A stretch of 64,000 nt of DNA from Lepidurus packardi (GCA_023053545.1 JAKZAN010000007.1:8556001-8620000), one strand, 5' to 3'; shown: positions 13,024 through 29,312, counted from the first letter of the stretch. The notes: a model not told the origin generated them from the letters alone. Numbers and translations are program-made.

Positions 13024-15035
13024 CTGTAAAGGGTTTCCAGGAAAGAAAGATTAGGCACCAGGAGAAAAAATCAGTAATACATGACTCAAGTGAACCGGAA
13101 CGCTAATACACGAGAAGTTAAAAAAAATGCTAGACAATAGTGCGTGAAGGCGACATCTGGCATGATTTCCATTGCAACACGTCTTGGCAAGTACCGGTAT
13201 GCCCGTTTTTAGCCTTCATCGCATAAATATGCGTGCCCTGAAACCCAGGCCTGCTGCTAAAAAGAATTCTCCACTACGTAATTACGACTGCCGCGTCAGC
13301 TGACAATGGCACTCACAAACGCACAATGGACTCACAAAAAGTACATATGTCTTTCAATTGAATAAGAATACAGGTTCGGAGACACGTCCACCCATCTAAC
13401 ACATGACTGCCCAAGCAACCTTTAAAAATTTGACACTTGCGTCCTAACCACCCCTCCTAAGCCGTTAAGCAAAGGTTCCTCACAAGTTAGTACAAATGAA
13501 CAATCATCAAATTTGATAACCATACCGAATGTTAGTGCCGAGGTCGAAACCATATGTAGTAGACAAAATTGTCACCACGCCACAACAATGATTCTTCCCT
13601 CCTGCCCAATGCTTCTTCCAACAGTGATTCAACAACAACAATGATTCTTCACCACAAAACCCAACCATGAAAAGTCCAAACACCCAAAAGCCTCAACACA
13701 ACTAATTAAAAAACAAGACTGAACCGCAAAAGATGGAAAGAAGATGAAGCTTCAGTAGTTCTCCTTGGACTGCAATGGTTGGTCTAAATGCTAAGGGTTC
13801 AACAGGTATGAAACCCCTTCCAAGGCGCCAACTTATAGCATAGCTCATTTAGGTGCACTACTCTAACGGAACATTGACACACACGCCATATGGTTTTGTT
13901 GAAGCTAGTCAAACCCCGATTTAGCGTTTTACATAACGAGACATGGCAAGCCCAATACCCAAACCGTAATTAGCTACGAGCATTTAGGAAAGCCACCAGC
14001 GTGGAAAGTACCAAACCCCCCCTAATTAGCTGTCATAACTAAATCTCGCAAACCTTAGATCTTAAAGGGTTTTATATTTCCTGTAATTCGCACGATGCAA
14101 TTGGTAACGCTCCTAAAAGATCTGAAAAGTCTACTTCTTCACAAGACTAATTGAGCTTGGAATTACAAGTGAAATTTAAAAGGAATTATTATCTTTTACA
14201 AACTGGGGAAATTGCGAAGTCACGATTGGTGGGCACAGAATCCTTTCCAAAGAACGTCCAAGGTTTGTTTAATCCACACACAAACACGAAAAATCCCAAC
14301 TTTGGTGGATAAAAAATTTTTATGTATTTTTTTATTAAGTGCTAAAGCCGACGAGCGTTGTTGAAGCACCACCGTTCCGGACACCAGCACCTGTGTCTAT
14401 GGCGGTCTTGGAGTAAGAAGCAAGTTCCTCTACAAGAGTCTATACAAAAGTACCATATGTTGGCTCGGTTTCTGTGGTCCTGTTGGTTCCTCTACAGCTT
14501 CACCGCACTCCCACATGGGACTTACCTCCCAAACTGACCGCCTCACTTGTACTCTATATACCCCTATTCTAAGCCGTTTCTAAGCAAACGAACCTTCATT
14601 TGCCTATCACTTCCCGTTTCCCACCAACAAATCATCGAAATATAGCTCAAAAATCATGGAGCTCTGCTGGCGGAAGTTGGTCGGCCGCATTGCCGTTAAA
14701 CATACGCAAAACCCTGGTCATGACATTGTTCCCTGAGCTCCGTTTGTTTTCGTCTTCAATCCAGTTGAGAAAGCTTTGCGTAAACAACGATGTCATCATT
14801 TGCGCTTCTTTTTGCATGGAAAGCTCTACGCAAGAAAAGCCGCAACCAACTTTATGGAACAGGACAAGTGCTAATTTCAGTTAATGACCGCGAGGTAAGC
14901 CATAAAGATGATTGGTGCAAGTACGCGGTTACAAGCAAAAACATACGCTTTTTTCTTTCTTTCGAAACTGCCCAGACTTCCATGTATCTTTCCCCAAGAA
15001 TATACACACCACCCAAGCCGGGTTTACGCACGATT
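13024..15035. other. Gene-free stretch 3' of ZNF330
   Basis: No supported exon. Plus-strand frames at 14.6-15.2 kb run antisense to the acidic C-terminal exon of ZNF330 or have no recognisable content. Its 3' untranslated region should lie just below 15036. Confidence 0.45.
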
Positions 15036-19012
<3,977 letters not shown>

Positions 19013-19406
19013 AACTAAAACTAGTACACGCTTCCAAACAAAATATATCAAACCGCACTGTTTACCATCAGGTTTCCATACAAAGGCTGTGTTTTACTAC
19101 AGGACTCCAGCATTACGTGATGGTGAGAAAACGTAGTGCGTTCTGCTAAGTGTAGGGTTCTAGACTCGAAAACGTTCCTACGATTGGTTATGATTGGTTG
19201 AGAAGGCAGGACATTTTGTCACGCCTCCTTATACGTTGGAGTGAAATTAAGGATCGCTTATTATGTCCAATGTATGAAAGGATGTTTGTGAATCGAGACA
19301 GAGATGCTGTGATAATTATGGCGGGAAACTAGGACCAACACTAGATTCCTCTCTTGTAAACAAGTAGTGAGTTCGAGTACAGAATTCACTAGACTTAAGA
19401 AGAGTT
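19013..19406. promoter_or_regulatory. Bidirectional promoter between ZNF330 and BARD1
   Basis: The two start codons are 394 bp apart on opposite strands. Two reverse CCAAT boxes (ATTGG in GATTGGTTATGATTGGTTGA) lie at about 19181-19199. I see no TATA box with an initiator. The layout fits a shared housekeeping-type promoter; this is inference from position and the CCAAT motifs. Confidence 0.6.
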
Positions 19407-21206
19407 ATGGAGATATCGGAAAACTTAGTCGTTAAAAAATGCTTACAAGACATGCTGGGCATATTACGTTGCGACAAATGGTAAATTCGACAAGTTTAGC
19501 AATCCAATTTAATTTCAGGTTTACTTTTGCTTCATTTTATTTTACAGTAATAAACTGCTCAACGAGCCTCGTTCATTGGGAGGATGCAGTCACATTTTTT
19601 GCAAAGCGTGCACCTTAGACAATCGTCATCAATTTTGCCCCGTTTGTGCGATTCCCTATCAACTCAAAGCCTGCCGGCCTGACCATGTCCTGACCGATGT
19701 TCTAGCGAATTTCCAAGCCCTGTCACACACATTGAACTTCACACCGCAGGAAGAACCTGAATCCAAATTGATAGAAGATATCATTCCAGAAAACGAACCA
19801 ACTCCAGAACCCATGGAAAACACCTCAGCTGCTTCTCTTGCAGCTTTAGATGCCACATCTTCTGACAGTTCTACCGCAACCCCTCGAAGGAAATCAGTAG
19901 GCAAACGTGACCTGTTACAAACCTCTCTAAGTAAATTTTCAAGTCTTACTCTTCATTAGTACTAAAAATACATGGTTTTTTTGAAGGATCCTCCACGCCA
20001 GTTAGTCACACCAAACGCAATGCCAAAGGTGAAACTCCGCTGCAGAGAGCTGTTATAAAAGGAAACGTTGCTCTAGTAAAGGAGCTATTAGCGGAAGGAG
20101 CGACACCGAATACAAAAGACTTCGCTGGATGGACTCCTTTACATGAAGCTTGCCAAAGAGATTTCATAGAAATCATCCAGCTCTTGCTTGAACACGGAGC
20201 GAATGTGAATACCCCCGGACTGGGAAATACTACGCCACTTCACGATGCCGTGCAGGCCTACAAATTAGAAGCTGTTCGCTTACTGGTGTCGCATGGTGCC
20301 AACATCCACGCTCTTGACGATACTGGCAAGTCACCTATGGATTACTCGGGGAATGAAATCATGAAAGCTGCTCTCAAAACCTTACCCATGGTTAAACTGC
20401 CAACTGTTCATCAAGTAGACGAGTACTGTCCCCCGGAAAAGCCTACCTTTTGGTCGGTTGGGCAAAACCGGGAAGACTCTGCGTTGTTAACTGACTTGGC
20501 ACGTTTGGTGAATGGCAGAACGCTGTCACATTACACTTCTCGGGTGGATTTTGCAGTTGCAATGACGGGTCAAGACGTTGCCAATAGCGTGGCGTTGTAT
20601 TCCGCTATGTTGGAAGGAAAGTGGGTTGTTCGCGCTGATTGTAAGTAAACTTCCAGTATTTAGGCAGACTAAAAAACGCAATTTTGCTTGCAGGGGTAAA
20701 GTTGTGTGTCAGTGAAGGCCAGTTAGTTGACCCGCGTCCGTTTGAGTTGGAAGGTACAGAGGATTACCCCGAAAGTCACGCATTTCGTAAAGCTCGACGG
20801 AATGCTGAGCAACAGGTAACGAATATTTTTTTTTTTCGTTGAGATAATTAGTTTATTTTTTATATAGTTACCCAAATTATTCAACAACTGCTGGTTTTAT
20901 TTAAATGGAACTTTCAAAAACCCGAGTAAACAGGATGTTGTCAAGTTAATTAAGGAAGGCGGGGGTGTAATTTTGTCGCGTGCGACAAACCCGGAAGCGA
21001 TCCCTCTAGAAGAAAGGAAACGCCCATACCATGCTGCAACAGACTCGGACTTGGCAGAATGTTCACACTACATTATCTACCAACCGGGTGGTAGAAATGA
21101 ACCCCCGATAAAGTACAATATGAAGCATGTGAAAGCGCTACCTTTGCAATGGTTGCTTGATTGCTTGGGCAATTTTTCTTTAATTAACCCAGAAAATTAC
21201 ATTTAA
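19407..21206 (+). CDS. BARD1: BARD1, RING-ankyrin-BRCT partner of BRCA1
   Basis: Five exons (19407-19480, 19548-19930, 19987-20640, 20694-20815, 20868-21206) give 523 residues; human BARD1 has 777. The RING finger has C22, C25, C38, H40, C43, C46, C55 and C58 with the BARD1-like LGGCSHIFC core. A polar linker follows, then ankyrin repeats (GETPLQRAV, GWTPLHEAC, NTTPLHDAV, GANIHALD) at roughly residues 165-285. Two BRCT repeats follow: the first near GRTLSHYTSRVDF with W in WVVRADWVKLC, the second near LFNNCWFYLNGTF and VILSR, ending close to PLQWLLDCL. In the family, BARD1 forms an E3 ubiquitin ligase with BRCA1 in homologous recombination. The gene is absent from Drosophila. It is shorter than the human protein mainly in the linker. 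Confidence 0.96.
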
Positions 21207-21266
21207 TGGGAGATAGTTCAGGATAATACCAAGTGCTCGTCTTTTGTATAATTAACTTTTAATTCA

Positions 21267-21272
21267 AATAAA
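21267..21272 (+). terminator. Poly(A) signal of BARD1
   Basis: AATAAA lies 61 bp after the BARD1 stop in an A/T-rich context, the first such hexamer downstream. Confidence 0.55.
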
Positions 21273-21351
21273 TTATTTTTGCCAAACAAACACAGGCCAC
21301 GCCTCTTTCCTCTAAATGTATGTTTTCCCCATCCATATAAGATTAGGGGAC

Positions 21352-21462
21352 GTATGTGAATGTATGTTTGTAAAATTGTTCACTGATTACTTAACTTCAG
21401 ACCCAATAAATAGGCGGCAACGAGCAGTGCTCATGCTGAGATAATTTAAAAAAAAAAAAAAA
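21352..21462 (+). mobile_element. Short A-tailed retroposed insert with 13-bp target duplication
   Basis: An insert of about 110 bp ends in a run of about 18 A residues. It is flanked by perfect direct repeats AAGATTAGGGGAC at 21339-21351 and 21463-21475. An AATAAA hexamer lies about 45 bp before the A-run. An A-tail plus a perfect target duplication is the hallmark of LINE-mediated retroposition of a polyadenylated RNA, here probably a 5'-truncated 3' end. I do not recognise the source transcript. Confidence 0.65.
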
Positions 21463-21795
21463 AAGATTAGGGGACAACTGACCGATAAAACCAAGTCAGG
21501 TACAATACTGGATACAGCAAAACGGAGCCCAAACTAAAGACCAAAATATATCACACGCTAGATTTTATTTAGACCATAATCACGTTCCACAGGAATAGGT
21601 AAAAAAAATATTGTTCACCGTGTATCACAAACTTTAAGCACTTGCAATCATTTATAGTAAAAGCATGTACGCTGATTAACACGCTGAATACCACGAAATG
21701 AAATGTACGCTGAATACCATGTTCTTACTTTGATCACCAACGCATCGAGCCCCAGAAACTTACGTAAATATAATATGTCAAAACCACAACTTGGC

Positions 21796-22232
21796 CTGTC
21801 GTGTAAAGTGACGGATCCGTCAGTCTCCTGAAGGGAGCTGAGGCAAATTTGACTGAAAACCGTATCAAGTTAAGACCGAATAGCACTTCACACCCCCTGA
21901 TGGTGACGCCAGATAAATACAAAACGAGCTATTCACTTTACGTTGGCACAAACAAAGAACGTTAGGTTAGGTTAAGTTAGGTTAGTTTGAGCAATCTCGT
22001 AACGTTCTTACCTTCTTCGGAAGTCAACTTTCATTGTTGTTTTCTTCATGTTCGCCATGTTCGTTTTCACTAGTCGTCAAGTTCATATTGAAAGTAACGA
22101 ATGGTTTCGATATGAACAGGTTATAAATCAATTTACAGGGGTGTGAGGAAGTATTCGGTCTTGACTTGATATGGTTTTCGGTCAAATTTGCCTCAGCTCC
22201 TAAAGTGACGGATCCGTCACTTTACACGACAG
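21796..22232. mobile_element. Inverted-repeat element with internal perfect palindrome
   Basis: Arms at 21796-21899 and 22136-22232 are reverse complements over about 100 bp, sharing for example GAGCTGAGGCAAATTTGAC. The right arm contains a perfect 22-bp palindrome centred on GACGGATCCGTC at 22203-22224. No transposase frame lies between them. A foldback or MITE is likely. Direct repeats of about 38 bp (21745-21783 and 22341-22378) lie further out. Confidence 0.65.
21962..21985. repeat. Short TTAGG (arthropod telomere-type) run
   Basis: TTAGGTTAGGTTAAGTTAGG followed by TTAG is about five units of the arthropod telomere repeat with one substitution. It sits in the spacer of the inverted-repeat element. 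It is too short to be a telomere; an interstitial telomeric repeat or chance are both possible. Confidence 0.6.
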
Positions 22233-22685
22233 ACCAGGCTGCAAAACCAGACTTTGCCCGTCATACTAACGTAAACCATGACACGTGTCTATGGCCTGAT
22301 ATATTGGATCTTGTATGTTAATGACTACTTTAATTACCGATCGAGCCCCACACCTTGCGTAAATATAATTTGTCAAAAATCAGCCTGTGCGCATATTACT
22401 GCAGTTAACAATGAAAGGTGTCTCATATACTTCATTAATTCGGAGCTGCGAAATTCCCGCATGAATTTTAAAAAGTTATGTTCCGGAAAGCACACCAACA
22501 AACAAAAGCTCGTAAAAATGCCTTAAAAAGTTCAATAATAAAAAAAAAGAATGCCAAAAGTTTCTCTTACAATCAGCTCTAGACCAAACACCTAGGGCTA
22601 GGACGGATACCTTTCTAATAGCCGCATGCGGTAAGGTGGGGCTGATACCAAGTACTGACCATAACCTTGTTCGAATACAAGTAGG

Positions 22686-22724
22686 TATAAAAGTACCGCA
22701 ACACACCAACTAGATCATCAGTTC
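22686..22724 (+). promoter_or_regulatory. Core promoter of the cuticle gene
   Basis: TATAAAAG at 22686-22693 is followed by an arthropod initiator (ATCATCAGTTC), with candidate start A at 22717 or 22720. The coding ATG follows at 22749, giving a leader of about 30 bases. This is typical of strongly regulated cuticle genes. Confidence 0.75.
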
Positions 22725-22748
22725 AGCAGGACTAATCCAACCATCAAC

Positions 22749-23544
22749 ATGCAAGTGAGTTTTACAGAGGAAATCTGCTCTTTCAAAAGACGGAAACTAT
22801 ATTATCTTTCCGTTTTTAGTTCTTTAGTCTAGCAGCGCTCGTCACCGTGGTTCTGGCCTCTGAAATCTATCCACAAGACAAATACCAATCGGTACCGGCC
22901 TATCCTCAACCACAGTACCCCCAACAATCTTACAAGACAAACGAGAAGACCGAAGATTACGTAAGTTTATAGTCATTAAGCACACAACCTAAAACCAAGA
23001 AGGATTTGTTGTCCTATAGTCTCCGAAACCGTACTCCTTTGATTACGCTGTGAAAGACGACTACACTTACGCTGATTTCAACCAGAATGAATACAGTGAC
23101 GGCAAGACCGTATCCGGTACGTACCGAGTAGTTCTCTCCGACAGCCGCATCCAAACTGTTACCTATAAAGACGAGGGTTACGGGTTGATCGCTGATGTCA
23201 AATACGAGGGTACTGCCCAGTACCAGGAATACAACAAACCCGCCTACAAGCCCACCTATGAACAATCTAAACTTGCTTACGAACTACCAAAGGCAGCTTA
23301 CGAGGCTCCCAAATACTTCGCTCAACCCACTCAGCGTCCATCTTACAATCCTGCATCTTACAAGTCTGCTCCAGTAGCTTATTCAACTTCGCCTGCATCT
23401 TACAAGCCGGCACTAGTATCCTACAATCCTTCCCCAGTCGCATATAAACCATCTCCGGTTGCTTACACAGCTTCCCCTACCACCTACACCACAAAGGATG
23501 CTTCGTATCCTTCGACCGAATACTCTACCTCCCCCAAATACTAA
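22749..23544 (+). CDS. Rebers-Riddiford (CPR) cuticle protein
   Basis: Three exons (22749-22754, 22820-22960, 23020-23544) give 223 residues. Exon 1 codes only Met-Gln, the usual arrangement for cuticle genes, where an intron interrupts the signal peptide. The signal peptide continues with FFSLAALVTVVLASE. The chitin-binding RR region starts near residue 54: YSFDYAVKDDYT, EYSDGKTVSGTYRVVLSD, IQTVTYKDEGYGLIADVKYE. The C-terminal half is a Tyr/Pro/Ala/Ser-rich run of AYxxSPxxYKP-like repeats. It is secreted by epidermis into procuticle, where it should bind chitin. The RR subclass is not decided; the acidic extended consensus leans toward RR-1. Confidence 0.95.
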
Positions 23545-23617
23545 ATTACCCTAATTTATATAACCACCTAGAAGATCTAACGTATCGCAGATGAATCTGC
23601 GTCTTCGTCAATGACGT

Positions 23618-23623
23618 AATAAA
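23618..23623 (+). terminator. Poly(A) signal of the cuticle gene
   Basis: AATAAA lies 74 bp after the cuticle stop codon. Confidence 0.6.
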
Positions 23624-23787
23624 TATTTTTGATGCAAAAATAATTAAAGAACCCTCCTGAATTCAGTTACTAAAATTTCTTTGAGACTAGATCACTAGTT
23701 TACTAATCTCATCGTTCAACACAACCAAATCAAGACACACTTGCACACTAGTCTGAAAAGTTAATACCTCACCATTCACATACCTTC

Positions 23788-26700
23788 TTACTTCCATGCT
23801 TGTCGTAAAGCTTTTCTTGAGGCCAACCGTCGGGTGACCCACGACGCAAGTACTAACCCGAGCAGTACAGTGCCAATAAAGAAATACTCAAAGTCATCCT
23901 TCAGCACGTCAAAAGTCTTGGAAGGCGTTACGCGAGTGAAGAACAAATCTACCATTCAAATTTTGGTCCACTTAGTTTTCCATCCATATTTTTTCCATAT
24001 TTGTTTCATATTTTCCCATAGGCAAAATATTCCAAAACATTTCATAAAAATATCAAGAAGTTCTCACCTAATCCAAAAGAAAAGACCAAACAAGTCGACT
24101 CCAAGCCAGCAGGAGCGGTGTGGATGCCTTTAATATTCAATACTGTTTGGTTGTAGTTGATAATCGCTTCCGAAGGAACAGGCAATTCCGGCAAATACGG
24201 AATAACCCCTTCTTCTCTTGCTTCGGGAGTAGGTACCAGTGGCCGTCGTGGATCCAAGAAAAAACGAGGAATTTCCAACAAACCCCCATTGGTCAAAGCA
24301 ACTAAAACAAGGAATAATTAAACACCAAAAGTTAAAAAAAATTCTTTGAACTCCCTACCAATGATATGCTTCGAAGTCAATCCCTTTTCAGTGACAGTAT
24401 CTTTCATTGTTGTGGGATAAGCGGGTAAAATGTAAGCTTGTTTGTCTACATGGGGATGAGGCGCTGAAAACGACGAAAAAGCGGTCGTATTCGACTGAGT
24501 TGGGCCTTCAAAGAGCTCCAAAGACGCCATTTCAACACGCCGACTTTTCTCATTGAAAAAACTGTACACCAACCAGTTTTCGGAATGCACTAAATGCACT
24601 GGGCCTTGGATTCGCTTATGATAAACAGAATAGACCATGGCCCCAGTCACGGCATCAACCAAATACACTACCAAATAACCTAAAAAAAAAAAAAAAAACG
24701 TAAAATTTAGAAATTTACATGAAAGTTGTGTAACAGGGAAAAGGATATGAACCATTTCTTCACCTCGATGTTGAGGTTCCCAGCCTTGAACTGCAATAGC
24801 CACTAAATTAGGATTAACGTATTTGTATAACACGCTTCGATCTCCTAACACGCGGCCTTGCGAATGGACAATTTCGTCACTCTTTTTTCCTTGAACCAAG
24901 ACAATTTCTTCGCTTGTGTGTCTGCCTTGATTGGGACATAGGTTCATTTCCCAAACCCGCAAAGCGACGACTTTCTATGAAACATAGGAAAAATTTAGAT
25001 CTGCAAAACTTACAAACATGTTGAAAATACCTCTTGTTCTACTCTTAACGAGTAACCCACCACTTCGCACGTTTTCCTGTCAGCCGTGTACATGAACAGT
25101 TTAAGAGGCGAATCCTTGATATAATTCCGCACTGGTTCGTTATCTGGGAACAGATGAACTTGCTCTTGCTCATCCAAGAACAGGAGAGGCTTCAGATGCT
25201 GGCTTTCTTCGTCCAAACTGTGTAACATCATTGCTTGTTTCACCCTGTAGTTCAACAATGTGTTACCGTCCCCTTGGATGGGGCGACCGGTAATGGGATC
25301 AAACGTATACAAAAGTGATTCGCCAGTATGCTGGGGGAAATAAAACTTTATTTTATTCTCATTCTATAAACTTTTTTTTGTGAAAATATAACCTTGAAAA
25401 AATATACTTTGAAAAAAATAGTAATGCCAGTTGAAAGGGTAAAAAATTGTACCTTATGGGTTCCTAGAACGATGCACTGAGCCGGCAGTGGGTAATGCGA
25501 GGTGGATCTTTGCAGGTAAATCAGCAGATTTTGCTGGGCAGTTGGTACGAGTACATTGATCCGTTTCCTCCATATAATTTTACCCGAAAGTGTGTCAATT
25601 CCGAATAACTACGTTCAACATATTAAACCACTGCTTACTAAGAGTAAGATAGAAGATAGTGAGTTACCTTGCCAGCTTTGGTGGTCACTACTATCAGCTT
25701 ATGCAAACCAAACTGGTCTCTGACCAACTGATTGTTGTCAATACTAGGTCGTCGATCTTTGACTCCGATGTACAATTCTTTGGCGAATATCACAACTTGT
25801 TGCAGTTGACTTGCAAGGCGTCTGATGATGCGCGTTACCATGCCATCTAACAACAAACATTCAACCTAAACTTGAAACGAACTTCATTATTCTTACTGTT
25901 GTTTGAGAATTCTTCTTCTATGGATGCTTGCGCTTCCGAAACGGGTAACTCAACCATTTCAACGGAAAGAATCGAAGCCAAAGACTCTTCTCGAGCCCAG
26001 GTTACTTCTCCTAAGTAAGCAACGGAATGAATTATTAGTGCTGGAAAGGTCATTATTGTTTTTTGTTTTGATTTTTGCCAATAATAAGGGCCTACCTGCA
26101 TTATTTACGTATAGAACGGAATAATCGTCTGTTCGCAGCAAGCACCGGTACGTAGAGTCCGATAATGGATAGAGTAAAGCTAACTCCACTGGACCTCGCT
26201 CATTTGAATCTGTTTTTACGGTTTTGGACAAAGTTTCTATCCGACCATTCGCATCGATAAATGTAAACACATAACCCTGTTAAAAAGAGTTAGCAATTAA
26301 TTTAGAAAATAAGAATTCGGTTGGTAAAAAAAGAATTCGTTCTACCTCGGACGAAGGGGTTACGAAGAAAACTGCGTTCTTTTCAGAATTATACGAAAAA
26401 ACCTTGGCATCTAATGGAACTGAACCAACCAGCGTCAATTTGTCGTCCAAAGTTAAAATCTCTCCGGTAAGACTAGCGACCAGATATAGCAAATCCTAAG
26501 ACTGAACGTGAGACGACGCTTCAAGCAATGGGATTAATATTTACTTGACTGCGAACAAGAGATATTCCAGAAGAGCTAGGGAACTCCAGAGTGTTGGTTT
26601 CCTCACTGAGAATGTTGAAAACGTTCAACACGCCTTGCTCGGTTTGGCATACAACTTTTGGGAAAGAAGCCTTGCAGGCCCTAAGATAATGCGTTTTTAT

Positions 26701-27527
26701 GATAAAGGATTTTCGCAGAAAAGATTTGTAAGATTATGGTTTATACTCATTTGATGAAGGTGCAATGGGTAAAGGAATGTTCTTGGCCGACTCTTGGTTG
26801 CCTGTTCTTAGACTAAAGCTTGAATAAACTATCTGATATTTTCCTTTCGAACTAGCTAACTCTACAACATGGACTTCATTGTCTTTCATACTGAGATCCA
26901 ATAAAGCAGATCTGAATGTACACATTCTTTTAGTAAATAAATTTATAAAATACGAAATTTCTGTCTTACACGATCAGTCCTTCTATTCTAGGAAGGATCG
27001 ACTCCCACACTAAATGTCCAAGGGCTGAATCCCAAGTTTTAATATGATATTGCATAGGAGACCCCACAACTGTGACTACTTTGCCATCTAAAGTGGATAA
27101 TGCAGCTATGCCACCTCTTTCGTTAGATTCCAGGACTTGTCTCCATAACACACGCCCTGGGATATGGTTTATAGTCATTTTTAATCTCTACCGGATAAAC
27201 CAGTTAGCATTTGATTACCTGTTCCGCTGTGTAAAGCGGCTAAAACATGCTCTTCAGTGGCTACAATTATACGTTTCCCCAAATTGCTTGGGTCAAAGCT
27301 TGCAAACGTAACCTTGCCTACGTACTGTTGCCGCCTAAATAATTTTTAATGGTAGTGAATTAATATATAAACTACATGTCCATGTGATTTAAAACCGCTG
27401 TCGCACGCTTCTAATATTACCAGTCGAATTTGCCGATTTGATCTTCATAGAGTGCACAAACAAAACTCAGCATACAAAGTAAAGTAAAAAGGGGTAGAAG
27501 TTGTATATTATGCCCATTCCATGGCAT
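23788..27527 (-). CDS. EMC1: ER membrane protein complex subunit 1
   Basis: Fifteen exons (27421-27527, 27219-27334, 26970-27156, 26747-26911, 26545-26680, 26346-26495, 26096-26276, 25897-26010, 25668-25846, 25453-25608, 25031-25330, 24764-24974, 24359-24679, 24068-24301, 23788-23948) splice in phase to 905 residues; human EMC1 has 993. A signal peptide (residues 1-25) is followed by [20 protein letters not shown], the conserved mature N-terminus. [63 protein letters not shown] and [10 protein letters not shown] are family blocks. The end [16 protein letters not shown] plus one TM helix and a basic tail is diagnostic. EMC1 is the large lumenal beta-propeller subunit of the EMC, which inserts tail-anchored and multipass proteins into the ER membrane. 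It converges with the cuticle gene 243 bp away. Confidence 0.97.
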
Positions 27528-28355
27528 TTTTAGTACACCGGTTAAACGTCAAGTGGAGATAATTTTGTTTTGATCTTCAGTCCGTGGCTGTGATTCTTTT
27601 AATCGACAAGCTTTCGTGGAGGAAGGGAATAAAGAGGCTTACGGCAGTTTGCCCGACGCTTTAGCGGAACAGCATGCTAGACGCCACCTGCTCCATATTG
27701 TTGAACTAAAAAGGATTTCCTGTGGATTCATAAATATATTTCTTCTGAAGAAATTTTGGATATATTGCAATAAAGAGCCTCATATCCAAACTCATATCTA
27801 ACTAATATAATAGAAAGCTCAACTTTGTTTCGATTAGAATTTAGATTTGATATTATATAAATTGCAAATCAATTTATGCTATGCATTTTCTGTGTATTTT
27901 TTCTGTAAATTCTTCTCCAAATTCCCCTTGTCTATTAAAGATTGTTTAGTATGTCCACTTAGGGCATAACCTAATTATAAGCAAGGCATCTAAAGATTCT
28001 CCGAGCCTTTAATCTAAAGAAATAATTCAGAAAATTTAATCGCAGGGTTGAAACTACTTACAGCAGAAATCAGTATAATTCCTTTTTCGTACGTTAATTT
28101 ACGTGACTGGCTTGTGTATTGACAAGATAAGGAAACATCGGCGTTGGTTATAATACCTTCTTAGTTTGGATTGACGCAGCTTAAAAGTACTGTAAAAACA
28201 ACACCTGAAAACGACTAGGTCATATGGTACATTGCTTCTAATCGTTAACCAATAACACTCGGGACATTAACAACAACAAGATATGTACAGATCATATAAG
28301 GTCTGGAAAGAGCTTTACATGATACGACTGTGAAAGCACGGATCTTTGCTGTTTC
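27528..28355. other. EMC1 upstream and Fer2 3' flank
   Basis: The 0.8-kb gap lies between the EMC1 start and the Fer2 stop. It should hold the EMC1 promoter and the Fer2 3' untranslated region. No further coding exon is supported. Confidence 0.5.
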
Positions 28356-29312
28356 TTACAAATGATCGGGAGGGATAGAAATGGCGGCTAATGCGACTCG
28401 GCGACCAGGTCGTACCCCCAAGTTTTCCCATTTGATCCAAGACAACCTCGCAGTTAAATCTACAGAATAATGTACATTAAAAACGCTGGATCACTAAATA
28501 ATTTAAGGTAAGTATACCACTAGTATTCCATTCGGCTCCGCGTTCAGGCTTGATTTCTCCTCGAAGACACTTTTCAACAAAAGTTAGTGGATCAAATTCG
28601 GAACGTAATACGTCTCTCAACAATGCAATGTACGCGATGGCTAAGCGTAGAGTGTCTATTTTCGATAGGCGTTTTTCGTAAGGGAATGTCGGTACATGCA
28701 CTCGTAGCTCATCAAACGCTGAGTTAATGCTAGAGTTCGAACTTTGGTTTTGAATGAAGTTAAAGCATATTGCGTCATCGAGATGGGCATACCTGAGCAT
28801 TCTCTTGCGTTCGCGAATATTGGCTGCATATCTCTGAACACGATATGGACTCTCACTATTGTAGTACCCGTCATCCCCAGATTCATTGCCTTCTTCACCT
28901 ATTAAATTACCCATAATTTTATCAAGATTGGCTCAGACATTTGGAAGTTCTATTACTCTGAAAAATGAGAAACAAACTGGTACTTACCAGATAAGTTGAA
29001 GTACTGATTCGGAGGGCTCGTTCGATTGGCATAAGCACACGAAGGGAATCCATTCTCTTCTTCACCAGTTCCTTCGTATTGCTGATGCTGATGCATGTTT
29101 GGAATATTAACGTTGAAACAATGCTGCTGAAAACTATCTACTTGTTCTTGGTAGTCAAACTTTTCCTGGGGAACCACCTCTCCTTCCTGAGTCGGCAGCG
29201 GGTAATTGGAATACGAACACTGGTAAGGTACGGAAGACGAAGCCGGTGCTTGCAACCAGCTTCGATCTTCAAACGTCGTGGATGTAGACGGTGGAATGAC
29301 TGGAGTCGCCAT
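28356..29312 (-). CDS. Fer2: Fer2-type bHLH transcription factor (PTF1/48-related family)
   Basis: Four exons (28988-29312, 28793-28898, 28518-28729, 28356-28459) give 248 residues. The N-terminal exon is low-complexity (Ser, Pro, Gln, Tyr). The bHLH domain spans about residues 130-185: basic region [14 protein letters not shown], helix 1 [18 protein letters not shown], loop EKRLSK, helix 2 [18 protein letters not shown]. Downstream [15 protein letters not shown] and [16 protein letters not shown] are the specific Fer2-like extension. In Drosophila, Fer2 acts in dopaminergic neurons and clock circuits; a neural role here is inference. A 63-bp intron (28730-28792) separates basic region and helix 1, is a multiple of three and lacks stops. 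The start at 29312 is the first ATG after a plausible acceptor; an upstream noncoding exon is likely. Confidence 0.9.
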
